From the NCBI GenBank assembly GCA_050018415.1, contig JBEKAB010000009.1, positions 1 through 64,000 of the forward strand: DNA of 64,000 bases, read 5' to 3'. How positions within the stretch are numbered: position 1 is the first letter of the stretch; the number at the start of each line of letters is the position of its first letter. Origin of the DNA: UBA1161 sp002311745 (GTDB taxonomy: Bacteria; Planctomycetota; Phycisphaerae; Tepidisphaerales; Tepidisphaeraceae). Positions 15,410 to 23,498 of the stretch are shown here, one piece after another. Both the position numbers and the translations under genes were made by a program. Under the pieces are notes generated by a model that saw nothing but the letters and a program-made list of their open reading frames with translations, was not told the DNA's origin and ran no database searches.

Positions 15410-17943
15410 GCTTGTGGCAGAGTGTCCAGATCGAGACGGGGCGCGTGCCGCAGGCGTCGCCGGCGGCCGAGGCACGGCGCGGCGGCGCCTGGGCCGATGC
15501 TCGTTGGCCGGCGGTGCTGACGTGGCTGGCGATCGCCGTTGTGCTGCTGGGCGCCGGCGCGTGGGCCGCGTGGGCCGGGTTGGAATTGCGGCGCGACGTC
15601 TGGCAGTCCACGCGCACCATCCGCTTCCACGCCGACCTCGCCTACGCCTTTTACCACGGGAACAACGCGCTGCGGGAAGCCGAGCAGGTGGCGCGCTTGC
15701 CGTCGTACGCCGATGCGCGAGCGGGCCGAACTTTGCGCGAGTTGGCGGCGCTTGGGCAAAGCGGCCAGGCGGTGCGGCGGCTGACCTGGCGGGAAGTCGG
15801 CCGCGGCATCGTGCACTATTACAGCGATGCGCTGACCCAAGGCGGCGACGTCAATGGATATCCGTATGAGGGCCTGGATTATCCGCCGCTGCGCCTGCTG
15901 GTGGCGACGCTGTGGGTGCACCACGTGCAACACCAACATCCGCAGTATGAGGCGTATCCGGCGCGGATGGTGGTGGCGAGCGATACATCGGCGCCTCAGG
16001 TCGAGGACATCGCCCAGCCGCTGCTGTGGCTGAACACGATCTGCGATGCCGTGGCGGCCGTGGGGATATTGGCCCTGGTGTGGCTGTGGGTGGCGCGGTC
16101 CGGCGGGTGGCAGCGCCAGCCCATCACGTGGCGCGGCGTGGCGGTCTACGGGATCGCCACTGCGGCATTTTGGGGCGCGGCGGTGGCGCTGATGCACCCT
16201 CCACCGCGGCCCACGCCCGTCGTCGCCCTGGGCGGCATCACGCCCAGCGCCGACGGCACCAGCGCCCAGGTCGTGGGCTGGGTCAACAGCCAGATGGGAT
16301 TCACGCGCTGGCGCGTGCAGTGGGGAACGACGGCGGCGTATTCGTCCTCCGCCCTGTCGCACAGCACCATCGGCAGCGGGCGAACCGTCGTCGTGAGAGA
16401 GACGATCAAGCCCCTGCAGCCGGGACAGACCATTCACTTGCGCCTCACGGCTTGGAACGCGGCCGGACCGACGGACACCGCCGATACCGTGTTCCGCAAC
16501 GATCCCGGCGCGCCGGGAGTGAGGTTCGACGCCCAAAGCGTCGGCGGCGTGATCTGGCCGGGCTGGAACGTCTGGCTGGCCCTGCTGGCGCTGTTCATCA
16601 CCATGATCGTCTGCGCCAGGAATTTGCCGCCGATCCACCGCGGTTGGGGCTGTGGATTGGTCGCGGCGCTGTTGGTCTGGTTTGACCCGATCACGCTGAT
16701 CGATACGCACGTGTGGCCGCAGTGGGATGTGTGGATTTTGCCGGTGTTCGTGCTTGCGGCGTTGGCGGCATCGCTGAATTGCTGGCTCTTGGCCGGCGTG
16801 CTGGTGGGCATCGGATGCATGGCCAAGGGACAACTGATCCTGGCCGGGCCAATCCTCGTGCTGTGGCCCCTGTTTGGCGGAAGATTCGGAGCGGCCCTGC
16901 GCGTGCTGAGCGGCTTTGCCCTTGGCGCGGCCTTGGTCGTCTGGCCGTGGATTCTCAACTCCGCCGTTTCACGCCACTGGCTGGCCTGGTTCATCGGGGC
17001 CACGGCCGTGTACGGCCTGGCGACGATCGTCATCCGCAGCGTGTGGCCACGGTTCAAACCCTGGGCGATCTCGGTGATCAAGACACGCCATGTCACGTTT
17101 GTTCCGAAACAAATCGTTTCGTTGTTTATCCTGACCGCCGCCGCGTCCCTGATCGTGCCGACGATCATCGTGGTCCTTTCGCGGGCGGGCAGGCTTCCGG
17201 AGATCGGCCACGGGCGCGAACTGGTGCTGATCGTGCTGTTGCTGCTTCTCTTGCCGTGGGTGGTGGCGCGGCGGTCGATCAAGTTCTGGCTGGCGGGAAT
17301 CTTCGCCGCTTCCATCTGGAGCGCGGGGTTGCTGTACCAGGGCAACTTCGACTGGTGGAAACTGGGCTTCGTGTACGGCTCGGAGAAACACGACCAGATG
17401 CAAATGAGCATGGGCAGCTTCGCGAATTTCCCGTCGCTGCTGCTGCACCGGTATCACTGGGACCTGCACGACCCGGTGGGGAACCTTGCGGTATCCATCG
17501 GCAAGTTGGCGTGGAGCCAGGACCTGGATTTGAAGACGTCGATGGTGATCGTCTACGGTGTCACGCTGGTGATCTGCTCGCTGGCCGCCGCCGTGCACAG
17601 CCGGCGGAGGGACCCGCGCATTCTGGTGGCCCTGACGGTGCCCTGGCTGATCTTCCCCATCATCATGTGCCAGACCGGCTCGCGGTATATGCTGTGGCCG
17701 TCGGCGCTGTCGGCGGCGATGGTGGCGGTGTCGACCGGGTTTTCCCTGCTGCACGTGCTGATGTCGCTGCTGGCGACGGGGATGGTGGCGCATCAGCTCC
17801 TGGAGCGTGATCCCGGCCGCTGGCCGATGCTGCAGCATGTATTTGACCGGCTGTATCCCGACCTGGGATGGATGATGCTGCTTTTGGCGGCGGTATTCCT
17901 GTGGGGCGCGCTTACCAGCACGCGGCGGCTGGGGCGCAGTTAG
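15406..17943 (+). CDS. GT-C-like integral membrane glycosyltransferase with Fn3-like insert, paralog 2
   Basis: 845 residues from a GTG that overlaps the previous stop (GTGA). It has the same architecture as its neighbour: an N-terminal span, a loop with YEGLDYPPLRLL (near 157), two spans, then an insert of about 95 residues (near 270-365; VVGWVNSQMGFTRWRVQWG, LQPGQTIHLRLTAWNAAG) that reads like a fibronectin type III domain. It ends in a block of membrane spans with DTHVWPQWDVW (near 434). The central DNA (16872-17091) is almost identical to the third paralog. Family assignment is by motif and topology; the sugar and acceptor are unknown. Confidence 0.7.
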   Translation: MSLWQSVQIETGRVPQASPAAEARRGGAWADARWPAVLTWLAIAVVLLGAGAWAAWAGLELRRDVWQSTRTIRFHADLAYAFYHGNNALREAEQVARLPSYADARAGRTLRELAALGQSGQAVRRLTWREVGRGIVHYYSDALTQGGDVNGYPYEGLDYPPLRLLVATLWVHHVQHQHPQYEAYPARMVVASDTSAPQVEDIAQPLLWLNTICDAVAAVGILALVWLWVARSGGWQRQPITWRGVAVYGIATAAFWGAAVALMHPPPRPTPVVALGGITPSADGTSAQVVGWVNSQMGFTRWRVQWGTTAAYSSSALSHSTIGSGRTVVVRETIKPLQPGQTIHLRLTAWNAAGPTDTADTVFRNDPGAPGVRFDAQSVGGVIWPGWNVWLALLALFITMIVCARNLPPIHRGWGCGLVAALLVWFDPITLIDTHVWPQWDVWILPVFVLAALAASLNCWLLAGVLVGIGCMAKGQLILAGPILVLWPLFGGRFGAALRVLSGFALGAALVVWPWILNSAVSRHWLAWFIGATAVYGLATIVIRSVWPRFKPWAISVIKTRHVTFVPKQIVSLFILTAAASLIVPTIIVVLSRAGRLPEIGHGRELVLIVLLLLLLPWVVARRSIKFWLAGIFAASIWSAGLLYQGNFDWWKLGFVYGSEKHDQMQMSMGSFANFPSLLLHRYHWDLHDPVGNLAVSIGKLAWSQDLDLKTSMVIVYGVTLVICSLAAAVHSRRRDPRILVALTVPWLIFPIIMCQTGSRYMLWPSALSAAMVAVSTGFSLLHVLMSLLATGMVAHQLLERDPGRWPMLQHVFDRLYPDLGWMMLLLAAVFLWGALTSTRRLGRS

Positions 17944-17954
17944 GAGACGCAGCC

Positions 17955-20492
17955 GTGACGGACGGGGCGGATCATTCGTCGGCTTCCGGCGGGGACAAAC
18001 GGGCGGGCTGGCATTGGCCGGCCGTGTTGTGGCTCCTGATCGCCGCGTTTGTCCTGCTGGAGGGCTGGTGGGCGCTGCGAGCCGGGCTGAATCTGCGCCA
18101 GGATCTGTGGTACTCGACGCGCACGATCCGCTACACGAATGATTTGTGGAACGCGTTTCACCTGGGCAGCGGTGCGATGCGCCAGGCGGAGCGCGACGCC
18201 AAGGTGGCTCCTTACGCGGACGTGGAGGCCGGGCAAAAGCCGCAGGTGGCCGCGGCGCTGCGGGCCAGGGTCGGCGGCCAGGGTCCCGTCCGCAAGCTGA
18301 GCACCCGTGAAGTGCTTCGCGGCATCATCCACTACTACGACTACGCGCTAAGCCTCCCGCAGCCGAATCAGAGCGAGAGCGGGTTCCCCTACGACGGGCT
18401 GGACTATCTGCCCCTGCGCTTGATCATCTCGACCTTTTGGGTGCGGCAGGTCCAGCAGGAACATCCAGATTTGTCCGCCTATCCGCGCCGCCCGCACGGC
18501 CGCATCGACACCGTCGCGCCGCAAATCGAGGACATCACGCTGCCGCTGGTGCGCATCAACACGTATTGCGAGGCGGCGTCGGCGATCCTGATGTTTCCGC
18601 TGGTGTGGGTGTGGATCCGCCGCGGGGCACGCGCCGCAAACCATGGGGTGTCGGCTCCCGCCGGCGCCGCCTGGACGCTGCCGCCGGGGCTGGTCGCCTT
18701 CGCGGTGGCCACGGCGGCGTTTTGGTATGCGTACGTCGGCTTGACCGCCCCACCGCCGCGGCCCATGCCCATCGTCAATCTCGTCCGCGTCATCCCCAGG
18801 GGCGCCAGCGCCCTGGTCACCGGGACGGTCAACAGCCAGCAGAACCGCGCTCGCTGGCAAATCCAGTGGGGAACCAGCCCGGCCTACTCCCGCGCCACGC
18901 CGCTGCAACCCATGCCCGCTCTTTTGCGCGACGTGCGTGTGCGCGCGACCCTGCAGCCGCTGCCGCCCGGACAGATGATCCACCTGCGCCTCACCGCCCT
19001 GACCGAGCTGGGCAGCTCCAGCACGCCGGACCTTGTCTTCAAAAGCGACGGCCCGACGGTTACGTTCGATGCGGAGCCGGTCGGCGGCGCAATCTGGCCG
19101 AATTGGATCGCCGCCCTGGCCCTGGCGGCCCTGTTCATCACCATGATCATCTGCGCCAGGAATTTGCCGCCGATCCACCGCGGCTGGGCCTGCGGTTTGG
19201 TCGCGGCGATGCTCGTCTGGTTTGACCCGATCACGCTGATGAATTCGCACGCCTGGCCGCAATGGGACGTTTGGATTCTGCCCTTTTTTGTGCTGGCCGC
19301 CCTTTTGGCTTCATTGAATTGCTGGCTGTCGGCCGGCGTGGTGCTGGGCATCGGGTGCTTGAGCAAGGGGCAACTGCTCCTGGGCGCGCCGATCCTGGTG
19401 CTGTGGCCCCTCTTTGGCGGAAGATTCGGAGCGGCCCTGCGCGTGCTGAGCGGCTTTGCCCTTGGCGCGGCCTTGGTCGTCTGGCCGTGGATTCTCAACT
19501 CCGCCGTTTCACGCCACTGGCTGGCCTGGTTCATCGGGGCCACGGCCGTGTACGGCCTGGCGACGATGGTCATCCGCAGCGTGTGGCCACGGTTCAAACC
19601 CTGGGCGATCTCGGTGATCAAGACACGCCACGTCACGTTCGTTCCGAGACAGATCGCCGCGCTGTTCATCCTGACCGCCGCCGCGTCCCTGATCGTGCCG
19701 ACGATCATCGTGGCCCTTTCGCGGGCGGCCAGGCTTCCGTTGGCGGGTCACTGGCGCGAAGTCACGCTGTTCGTGCTGTTGCTCTTGATCCTGCCGTGGG
19801 TGGTGGCGCGGCGGTCGATCAAGTTCTGGCTGGCGGGAATCTTCGTCGCTTCCATCTGGAGCGCGGCTTTGCTCTACCAGGGGGATTTTGCCTGGTGCAG
19901 GCTCGGCTTTGCTTACGGGTCGGTCAAGCAGGACAAGACACAAATGGGCGAGGGCAGCTATGCCAATCTGCCGGCCCAATTGCGGCAAAAATACCAGTGG
20001 GACCTGCACGACCCCGTGGGCAACCTGGCGGTTTCCATTGGCAAGTTTGCCTGGAACCAGGACCTGGATTTGAAAACGTTTCTGGCCATCGCGTACGGGC
20101 TGACGCTGCTGCTCTGTTCGGCGGCCGCGGCGATGCACGACCGGCGGAACGATCCACGCCTGCTGATCGCCTTGGCCGCGCCGTGGCTGATTTTCCCGGT
20201 GGTCATGTGCCAAACCAGCGAGCGGTATTTGCTGTGGCCGTCGGCGCTGTCGGCGGCGATGGTGGCGGTATCGCTGGGGCTGTCGCTGCTGCACGTGCTG
20301 CTGGCGATCCTTGCGACGGGGATGATGGCGCATCAACTGATGCAGGTGAGCGGCGATCCCGGCCGCTGGCCGATGCTGTATCGCGTTTTCGACGGCGTCT
20401 ATCCGGATGCCGGATGGATGATGCTGCTCCTGGCGGCGACCTTCCTGGTCGCCGCCCTGCTGCCCGGACGCAGGCGCGTTTCTTCCGAATGA
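17955..20492 (+). CDS. GT-C-like integral membrane glycosyltransferase with Fn3-like insert, paralog 3
   Basis: 845 residues from the GTG at 17955, chosen because AGGAG lies 9 nt upstream and the length then equals paralog 2 exactly. The gene begins 11 nt after the previous stop. It keeps the Fn3-like insert (VTGTVNSQQNRARWQIQWG ... LPPGQMIHLRLTALTELG) and the NSHAWPQWDVW motif. The DYPPL motif has become DYLPL, and the His-containing motif starts NSHA rather than DTHV. These two changes at otherwise shared positions suggest altered specificity or activity relative to paralog 2. Confidence 0.7.
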   Translation: MTDGADHSSASGGDKRAGWHWPAVLWLLIAAFVLLEGWWALRAGLNLRQDLWYSTRTIRYTNDLWNAFHLGSGAMRQAERDAKVAPYADVEAGQKPQVAAALRARVGGQGPVRKLSTREVLRGIIHYYDYALSLPQPNQSESGFPYDGLDYLPLRLIISTFWVRQVQQEHPDLSAYPRRPHGRIDTVAPQIEDITLPLVRINTYCEAASAILMFPLVWVWIRRGARAANHGVSAPAGAAWTLPPGLVAFAVATAAFWYAYVGLTAPPPRPMPIVNLVRVIPRGASALVTGTVNSQQNRARWQIQWGTSPAYSRATPLQPMPALLRDVRVRATLQPLPPGQMIHLRLTALTELGSSSTPDLVFKSDGPTVTFDAEPVGGAIWPNWIAALALAALFITMIICARNLPPIHRGWACGLVAAMLVWFDPITLMNSHAWPQWDVWILPFFVLAALLASLNCWLSAGVVLGIGCLSKGQLLLGAPILVLWPLFGGRFGAALRVLSGFALGAALVVWPWILNSAVSRHWLAWFIGATAVYGLATMVIRSVWPRFKPWAISVIKTRHVTFVPRQIAALFILTAAASLIVPTIIVALSRAARLPLAGHWREVTLFVLLLLILPWVVARRSIKFWLAGIFVASIWSAALLYQGDFAWCRLGFAYGSVKQDKTQMGEGSYANLPAQLRQKYQWDLHDPVGNLAVSIGKFAWNQDLDLKTFLAIAYGLTLLLCSAAAAMHDRRNDPRLLIALAAPWLIFPVVMCQTSERYLLWPSALSAAMVAVSLGLSLLHVLLAILATGMMAHQLMQVSGDPGRWPMLYRVFDGVYPDAGWMMLLLAATFLVAALLPGRRRVSSE

Positions 20493-20639
20493 AAGGCGAT
20501 GAACTCCTGTCGTGACTTGCTGCTCGGAAAAGAGGGTTGATGGCAGTTGGATGCGGCGGCTCGACAGCGGTACGGCCGGCACAAGTTCAATATTCAGTGA
20601 TGCCCCTTGTCCCCCCGTTTCCTTGTCTCCTTGTAACGC

Positions 20640-21212
20640 TCAAATTACATAAGGCACCAACGCCGCCACCCGTCTAGAGTACGCTTCATACGATTTGCCG
20701 AACTGCTCGCTCATCCATTTCTCCTCAAGCCTCAGTTTGCGCCATAGTGCGACGAAGACAAGGGCCACAGCAAGTAGCCCGCACCACTCGCCACGGGCCA
20801 CTGCGGAACCCAAAAATGCCAGCAGAAGCCCGGTATAGATGGGGTGGCGAACCAAGGCGTAGGGGCCACTCGTAACGAGTTCGTGATCTTCCTTGACGGT
20901 GACGGCTTGGCTCCAGTTTCTTCCGAGGTGACGACGCGCCCAAACTCCAAGGAGTAAACCACCTGCGGTAACTGCCGAGCCGATCCAGAACCAAACGGCG
21001 CGAAGCGAAAGAAATCGCTCGCCAAGCACTGAAATCGGAACGCGTGGGTGCCAGAGAAGCGTCACCGCGCAAGCAAGCAGCACAATCCGTACAAGTCGCG
21101 ACGGCACAGACTCGCGGCGCTCGGTTACCTTGACATTCCTAGACATCGCCCACCAATAGGCTAAATAGCCGATCCACATTGCAGGGATGAGATAGCTGTA
21201 GACGAGCCGCAT
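20640..21212 (-). CDS. Isoprenylcysteine carboxyl methyltransferase family membrane protein
   Basis: 190 residues from the ATG at 21212 (GAGGA 8 nt upstream). Four to five hydrophobic segments are followed by the ICMT/PEMT signature GPYALVRHPIYTGLLLAFLG and a C-terminal E-E-WM-EQFG-YEAY motif (RLEEKWMSEQFGKSYEAY) that builds the SAM pocket. Bacterial members methylate small or lipid substrates at the membrane; the actual substrate cannot be told from sequence. It converges on the GT-C gene cluster. Confidence 0.8.
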   Translation of the reverse strand: MRLVYSYLIPAMWIGYLAYWWAMSRNVKVTERRESVPSRLVRIVLLACAVTLLWHPRVPISVLGERFLSLRAVWFWIGSAVTAGGLLLGVWARRHLGRNWSQAVTVKEDHELVTSGPYALVRHPIYTGLLLAFLGSAVARGEWCGLLAVALVFVALWRKLRLEEKWMSEQFGKSYEAYSRRVAALVPYVI

Positions 21213-21304
21213 GAAGCATTCCTCTTGAACTGACCTAATATTGTACAACGCTTGGTTCGTATAAACCCGAGGCATGATGGCGCAAGTCTTTGCTACTAAA
21301 TGAG

Positions 21305-21340
21305 AAAACCCTTCGACGTATTCGTCAAAGGGCTTTCTGT
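21305..21340 (-). terminator. Terminator-like hairpin
   Basis: On the minus strand CCCTTTGACG-AATA-CGTCGAAGGG (one mismatch) is followed by TTTTCT. It sits just downstream of the tRNA-like 3' remnant, as would be expected for a tRNA terminator. Confidence 0.45.
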
Positions 21341-21349
21341 CCCGTCAAA

Positions 21350-21380
21350 TCGGGGCGACAAGATTTGAACCAGACTTAAT
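21350..21380 (-). other. Possible tRNA 3'-end remnant
   Basis: The minus strand reads GGTTCAAATCTTGTCGCCCC plus GA, which resembles the T-arm, 3' acceptor strand and discriminator of a tRNA. No matching 5' acceptor strand (CGGGGCG) or anticodon arm is present upstream, and the T-stem pairs poorly. It may be a decayed attachment site or gene remnant. Confidence 0.3.
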
Positions 21381-21418
21381 CGCCGTCGGGGTACGGATGC
21401 GGCGTTCGCCGCGTGTGG

Positions 21419-21424
21419 TACAAT
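21419..21424 (+). promoter_or_regulatory. Extended -10 promoter of rnpB
   Basis: TACAAT is preceded directly by TGG (extended -10) and lies 7 nt before the first paired base of RNase P RNA at 21431. No strong -35 box is seen. Confidence 0.5.
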
Positions 21425-21430
21425 CCTTGG

Positions 21431-21841
21431 GTCGCGGCCGACGCGGCGATCGCGTCCCGACTTGTCGGGATGAGGAAAGTCCGAACTGCGGGGCGAGCAG
21501 CCCCGGGCCCGGTGCTTGATAACCTCAAGGCGGAGCAATCCGACGGAAAGTGCAACAGAAAGATACCGCCCGCCTCGGCGGGTAAGGGTGAAATGGTGCG
21601 GTAAGAGCGCACCGCGTCGAGGGTGACTTCGGCGGCACGGCAAACCCCACCGGCAGCAAGGCCAAATAAGCGGAGAAATGTCCCCGGCCTGGGACGCGCC
21701 GGCGGTCGCAAGACCGGCGGCGGCTCCGCGGGTAGGCCGCTTGAGCCGCGCGGCGACGCGCGGCCCAGAGAAATGGTCGCCTCCCAGTCCCGCCTAACGG
21801 TGAGATTGGGAAACAGAATTCGGCTTACACGCGACCGCGAC
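21431..21841 (+). ncRNA. rnpB: RNase P RNA, bacterial class A
   Basis: The universally conserved RNase P RNA segments occur in order: GAGGAAAGTCCG (P4 5' side/CR-I), ACAGAAAGATACCGCC, AAGGGTGAAATGGTGCGGTA, GGCAAACCCCAC, AGAAATGGTCGCC and ACAGAATTCGGCTTAC (P4 3' side). The ends GTCGCGG and CCGCGAC pair to close helix P1, giving about 411 nt. It processes the 5' ends of tRNA precursors. A strong terminator follows directly. Confidence 0.95.
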
Positions 21842-21852
21842 GTCTCATCGAT

Positions 21853-21893
21853 GCCGGCGAGGATCCCAACCGATCCTCGCCGGCGCTTTTTTT
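21853..21893 (+). terminator. Rho-independent terminator of rnpB
   Basis: A perfect 13-bp stem, GCCGGCGAGGATC ... GATCCTCGCCGGC, with loop CCAACC, is followed by GCTTTTTTT. Confidence 0.9.
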
Positions 21894-21914
21894 GAACCAC
21901 CAAGAAAAATGCAA

Positions 21915-21972
21915 CCGGTAGAGTGGAGAACTCCAACGGCCCGAATGCCGTTGGAGTTCTCTACTCTACCGG
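21915..21972. repeat. 26-bp inverted repeat related to the intron 3' hairpin
   Basis: The arms at 21915-21940 and 21947-21972 (GGTAGAGTGGAGAACT... and ...AGTTCTCTACTCTACC) pair with a single G-T type mismatch around the loop CCGAAT. The outer part, GGTAGAGTAGAGAACT and AACGGC, matches 8806-8828 at the group II intron 3' end, and both are preceded by AAAATGCAA. The repeat also supplies the last codons and stop (P-V-E-TAG) of the next gene on the minus strand. Confidence 0.7.
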
Positions 21973-22905
21973 CACCAGCGTCTTGCCGCAGTGGGCTTCC
22001 AGGACGCGCAGGGGACTGCACTGCGGAGTCACCATCGCCTCCAGCGGAATGATGAACGTCTGCTCGGTCATGAATTGCCCCGAGATGGCCGCGTGCGGAA
22101 CCTGGTCCGTGTACACGATCCACGTCGCGCCGGGTGGAAACTCCAGTCGAATTCGCGTCCACTTGGTCTGGTAGTCCGTGTTCTCCTTCAGGTAATCGTG
22201 GAAGCGCAGCATGAACCGGTCGTACGCCGATCGCTCCATCCCCTTGATCCCCACGACACGCATCACCGGCGCAAAAGTTTTGCGCAGCTTTTGCGACGGC
22301 GAGCCGGCCTTCTTGGCGAACCGGGGCAATCCCGCGTCATCGGCAAAGGACTGCACCAGCTTCTCGAACTTGTCCGTCGTGTCCCACACGCGCGGCCGCG
22401 TCGGGTTGATGTTGGTGAAAACACGCAGGATTCGCGCTCCGTGCGTCGGGCGGCTGGGGAACGCATCCACGTGCACCAGATCGTTGCGCTTGTGCAGCGG
22501 CAGATCGCGCCCCTTTTCCTCCAGCGGGCGATAGCTGGCAAAATCCAGAATCCGGTAGGGCATGTACGGCGACAAGAAACGATCCACGAATTGCGTCACC
22601 TGGCGCGAATATCGCCGCAGAATATCGTGCAGGCGCTGGTTGTCCTCGGGCGTCTCGCACGCGTCGCCGCGCAGCACGTCCCGCTTGGGGCGATACGAAA
22701 CGTTCTTGTGCACCTTCAATCCGCTTTGCTTTTGCGAGAGCAGAAACTCGCGGTCGGCCTGCGGAAAATCAAACGGCGGGCTGTCGAACATCAGGATCTC
22801 CCCCTCCTCCAGCTTCTGACAGTACTGCCGTGCCCACGCCTTGGCTTGGTGCGGATCGGTCCATCCCTGCGGATAGCGGAATTCCCCGACATTGACCAGC
22901 GCCAT
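21961..22905 (-). CDS. Kdo hydroxylase-like Fe(II)/2-oxoglutarate dioxygenase
   Basis: 314 residues. The segment LVHVDAFPSRPTHGARILRV followed by FTNINPTRPRVW is characteristic of the Kdo 3-hydroxylase (KdoO) family. HVD (near residue 145) supplies the HxD iron ligands, and VPHAAISG (near 270) plausibly the distal His. KdoO hydroxylates the Kdo sugar of lipopolysaccharide inner core in the presence of Fe(II) and 2-oxoglutarate, which fits an outer-membrane-bearing planctomycete. It stands alone between rnpB and a divergent membrane-protein gene. Its stop codon lies inside a dispersed inverted repeat. Confidence 0.75.
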   Translation of the reverse strand: MALVNVGEFRYPQGWTDPHQAKAWARQYCQKLEEGEILMFDSPPFDFPQADREFLLSQKQSGLKVHKNVSYRPKRDVLRGDACETPEDNQRLHDILRRYSRQVTQFVDRFLSPYMPYRILDFASYRPLEEKGRDLPLHKRNDLVHVDAFPSRPTHGARILRVFTNINPTRPRVWDTTDKFEKLVQSFADDAGLPRFAKKAGSPSQKLRKTFAPVMRVVGIKGMERSAYDRFMLRFHDYLKENTDYQTKWTRIRLEFPPGATWIVYTDQVPHAAISGQFMTEQTFIIPLEAMVTPQCSPLRVLEAHCGKTLVPVE

Positions 22906-23008
22906 GACAGTCCTCCCTAGAAAGGGCCGCAGAGCTTGCCCGCGGCTTGTGACGGAGCCATTGTAGGCCGCTGGCCATCACTTTGGGCAGGCGATATATA
23001 CTGGGCGT

Positions 23009-23482
23009 ATGGTCCGGTCCATCCTAGCCGGGTGGGTGTGCATTTTATGGGGGATGTGGTTGGGCGGACTGGGGACGCTGTTTTTGTTCGGCATGCGGCT
23101 GTTTGCGGTGGACCGCGACCTGGCCACCCGGGCCGCACCCACGATCTTTCTGGTCTTCGAGAAATACCAGCTTCTTCTGGCCGTGCTGGCCCTGGTGGCG
23201 ACGGTGGGTTTGCGGATCATCACCCGATCCGTCCGCGTCACGGTCCTCTTCTGGCTCCTGGCGGCGGCCGCTATGCTCGCCGCCATCGAGCCCATCGCCA
23301 TCACCAGCCGCATGCAGCAGTTGCGACAGGCCGGCCGAGCCGCTTCGCCTCAGTTCCAGCAGCTCCATCGCAGCGCCACCCTCGTTTATGCAACAGAGAC
23401 GCTGATTCTGCTGGCCGCGGGATTCGCCCTCCCCTGGGCAATGACGAAACCCCGCATGTACATGCGGGGCTCCGAGCAATAG
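23009..23482 (+). CDS. DUF4149-type integral membrane protein
   Basis: 157 residues with four predicted spans (GWVCILWGMWLGGLGTLFLF; LLLAVLALVATVG; VLFWLLAAAAMLAAI; ETLILLAAGFALPWAM). The pattern, a first helix followed by PTIFLVFEKYQ, fits the DUF4149/TMEM205-like family, whose function is unknown. It is divergent from the Kdo-hydroxylase-like gene and convergent with the GT2 gene. A 20-bp perfect palindrome lies within its last codons. Confidence 0.65.
   Translation: MVRSILAGWVCILWGMWLGGLGTLFLFGMRLFAVDRDLATRAAPTIFLVFEKYQLLLAVLALVATVGLRIITRSVRVTVLFWLLAAAAMLAAIEPIAITSRMQQLRQAGRAASPQFQQLHRSATLVYATETLILLAAGFALPWAMTKPRMYMRGSEQ
23450..23469. terminator. Palindrome at a convergent gene junction
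   Basis: CCCCGCATGTACATGCGGGG is a perfect 20-bp palindrome within the 3' end of the DUF4149-type gene. On the minus strand it is followed by TTTCGTC, so it may terminate the convergent GT2 transcript. Confidence 0.5.
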
Positions 23483-23498
23483 CGATAACCAAAACAGT

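Noticed and set aside
17868..17954. Upstream ATG start for the third membrane protein
   Set aside because: It would overlap the previous gene by 76 nt with no ribosome-binding site; the GTG at 17955 has AGGAG and gives the same length as the paralog.
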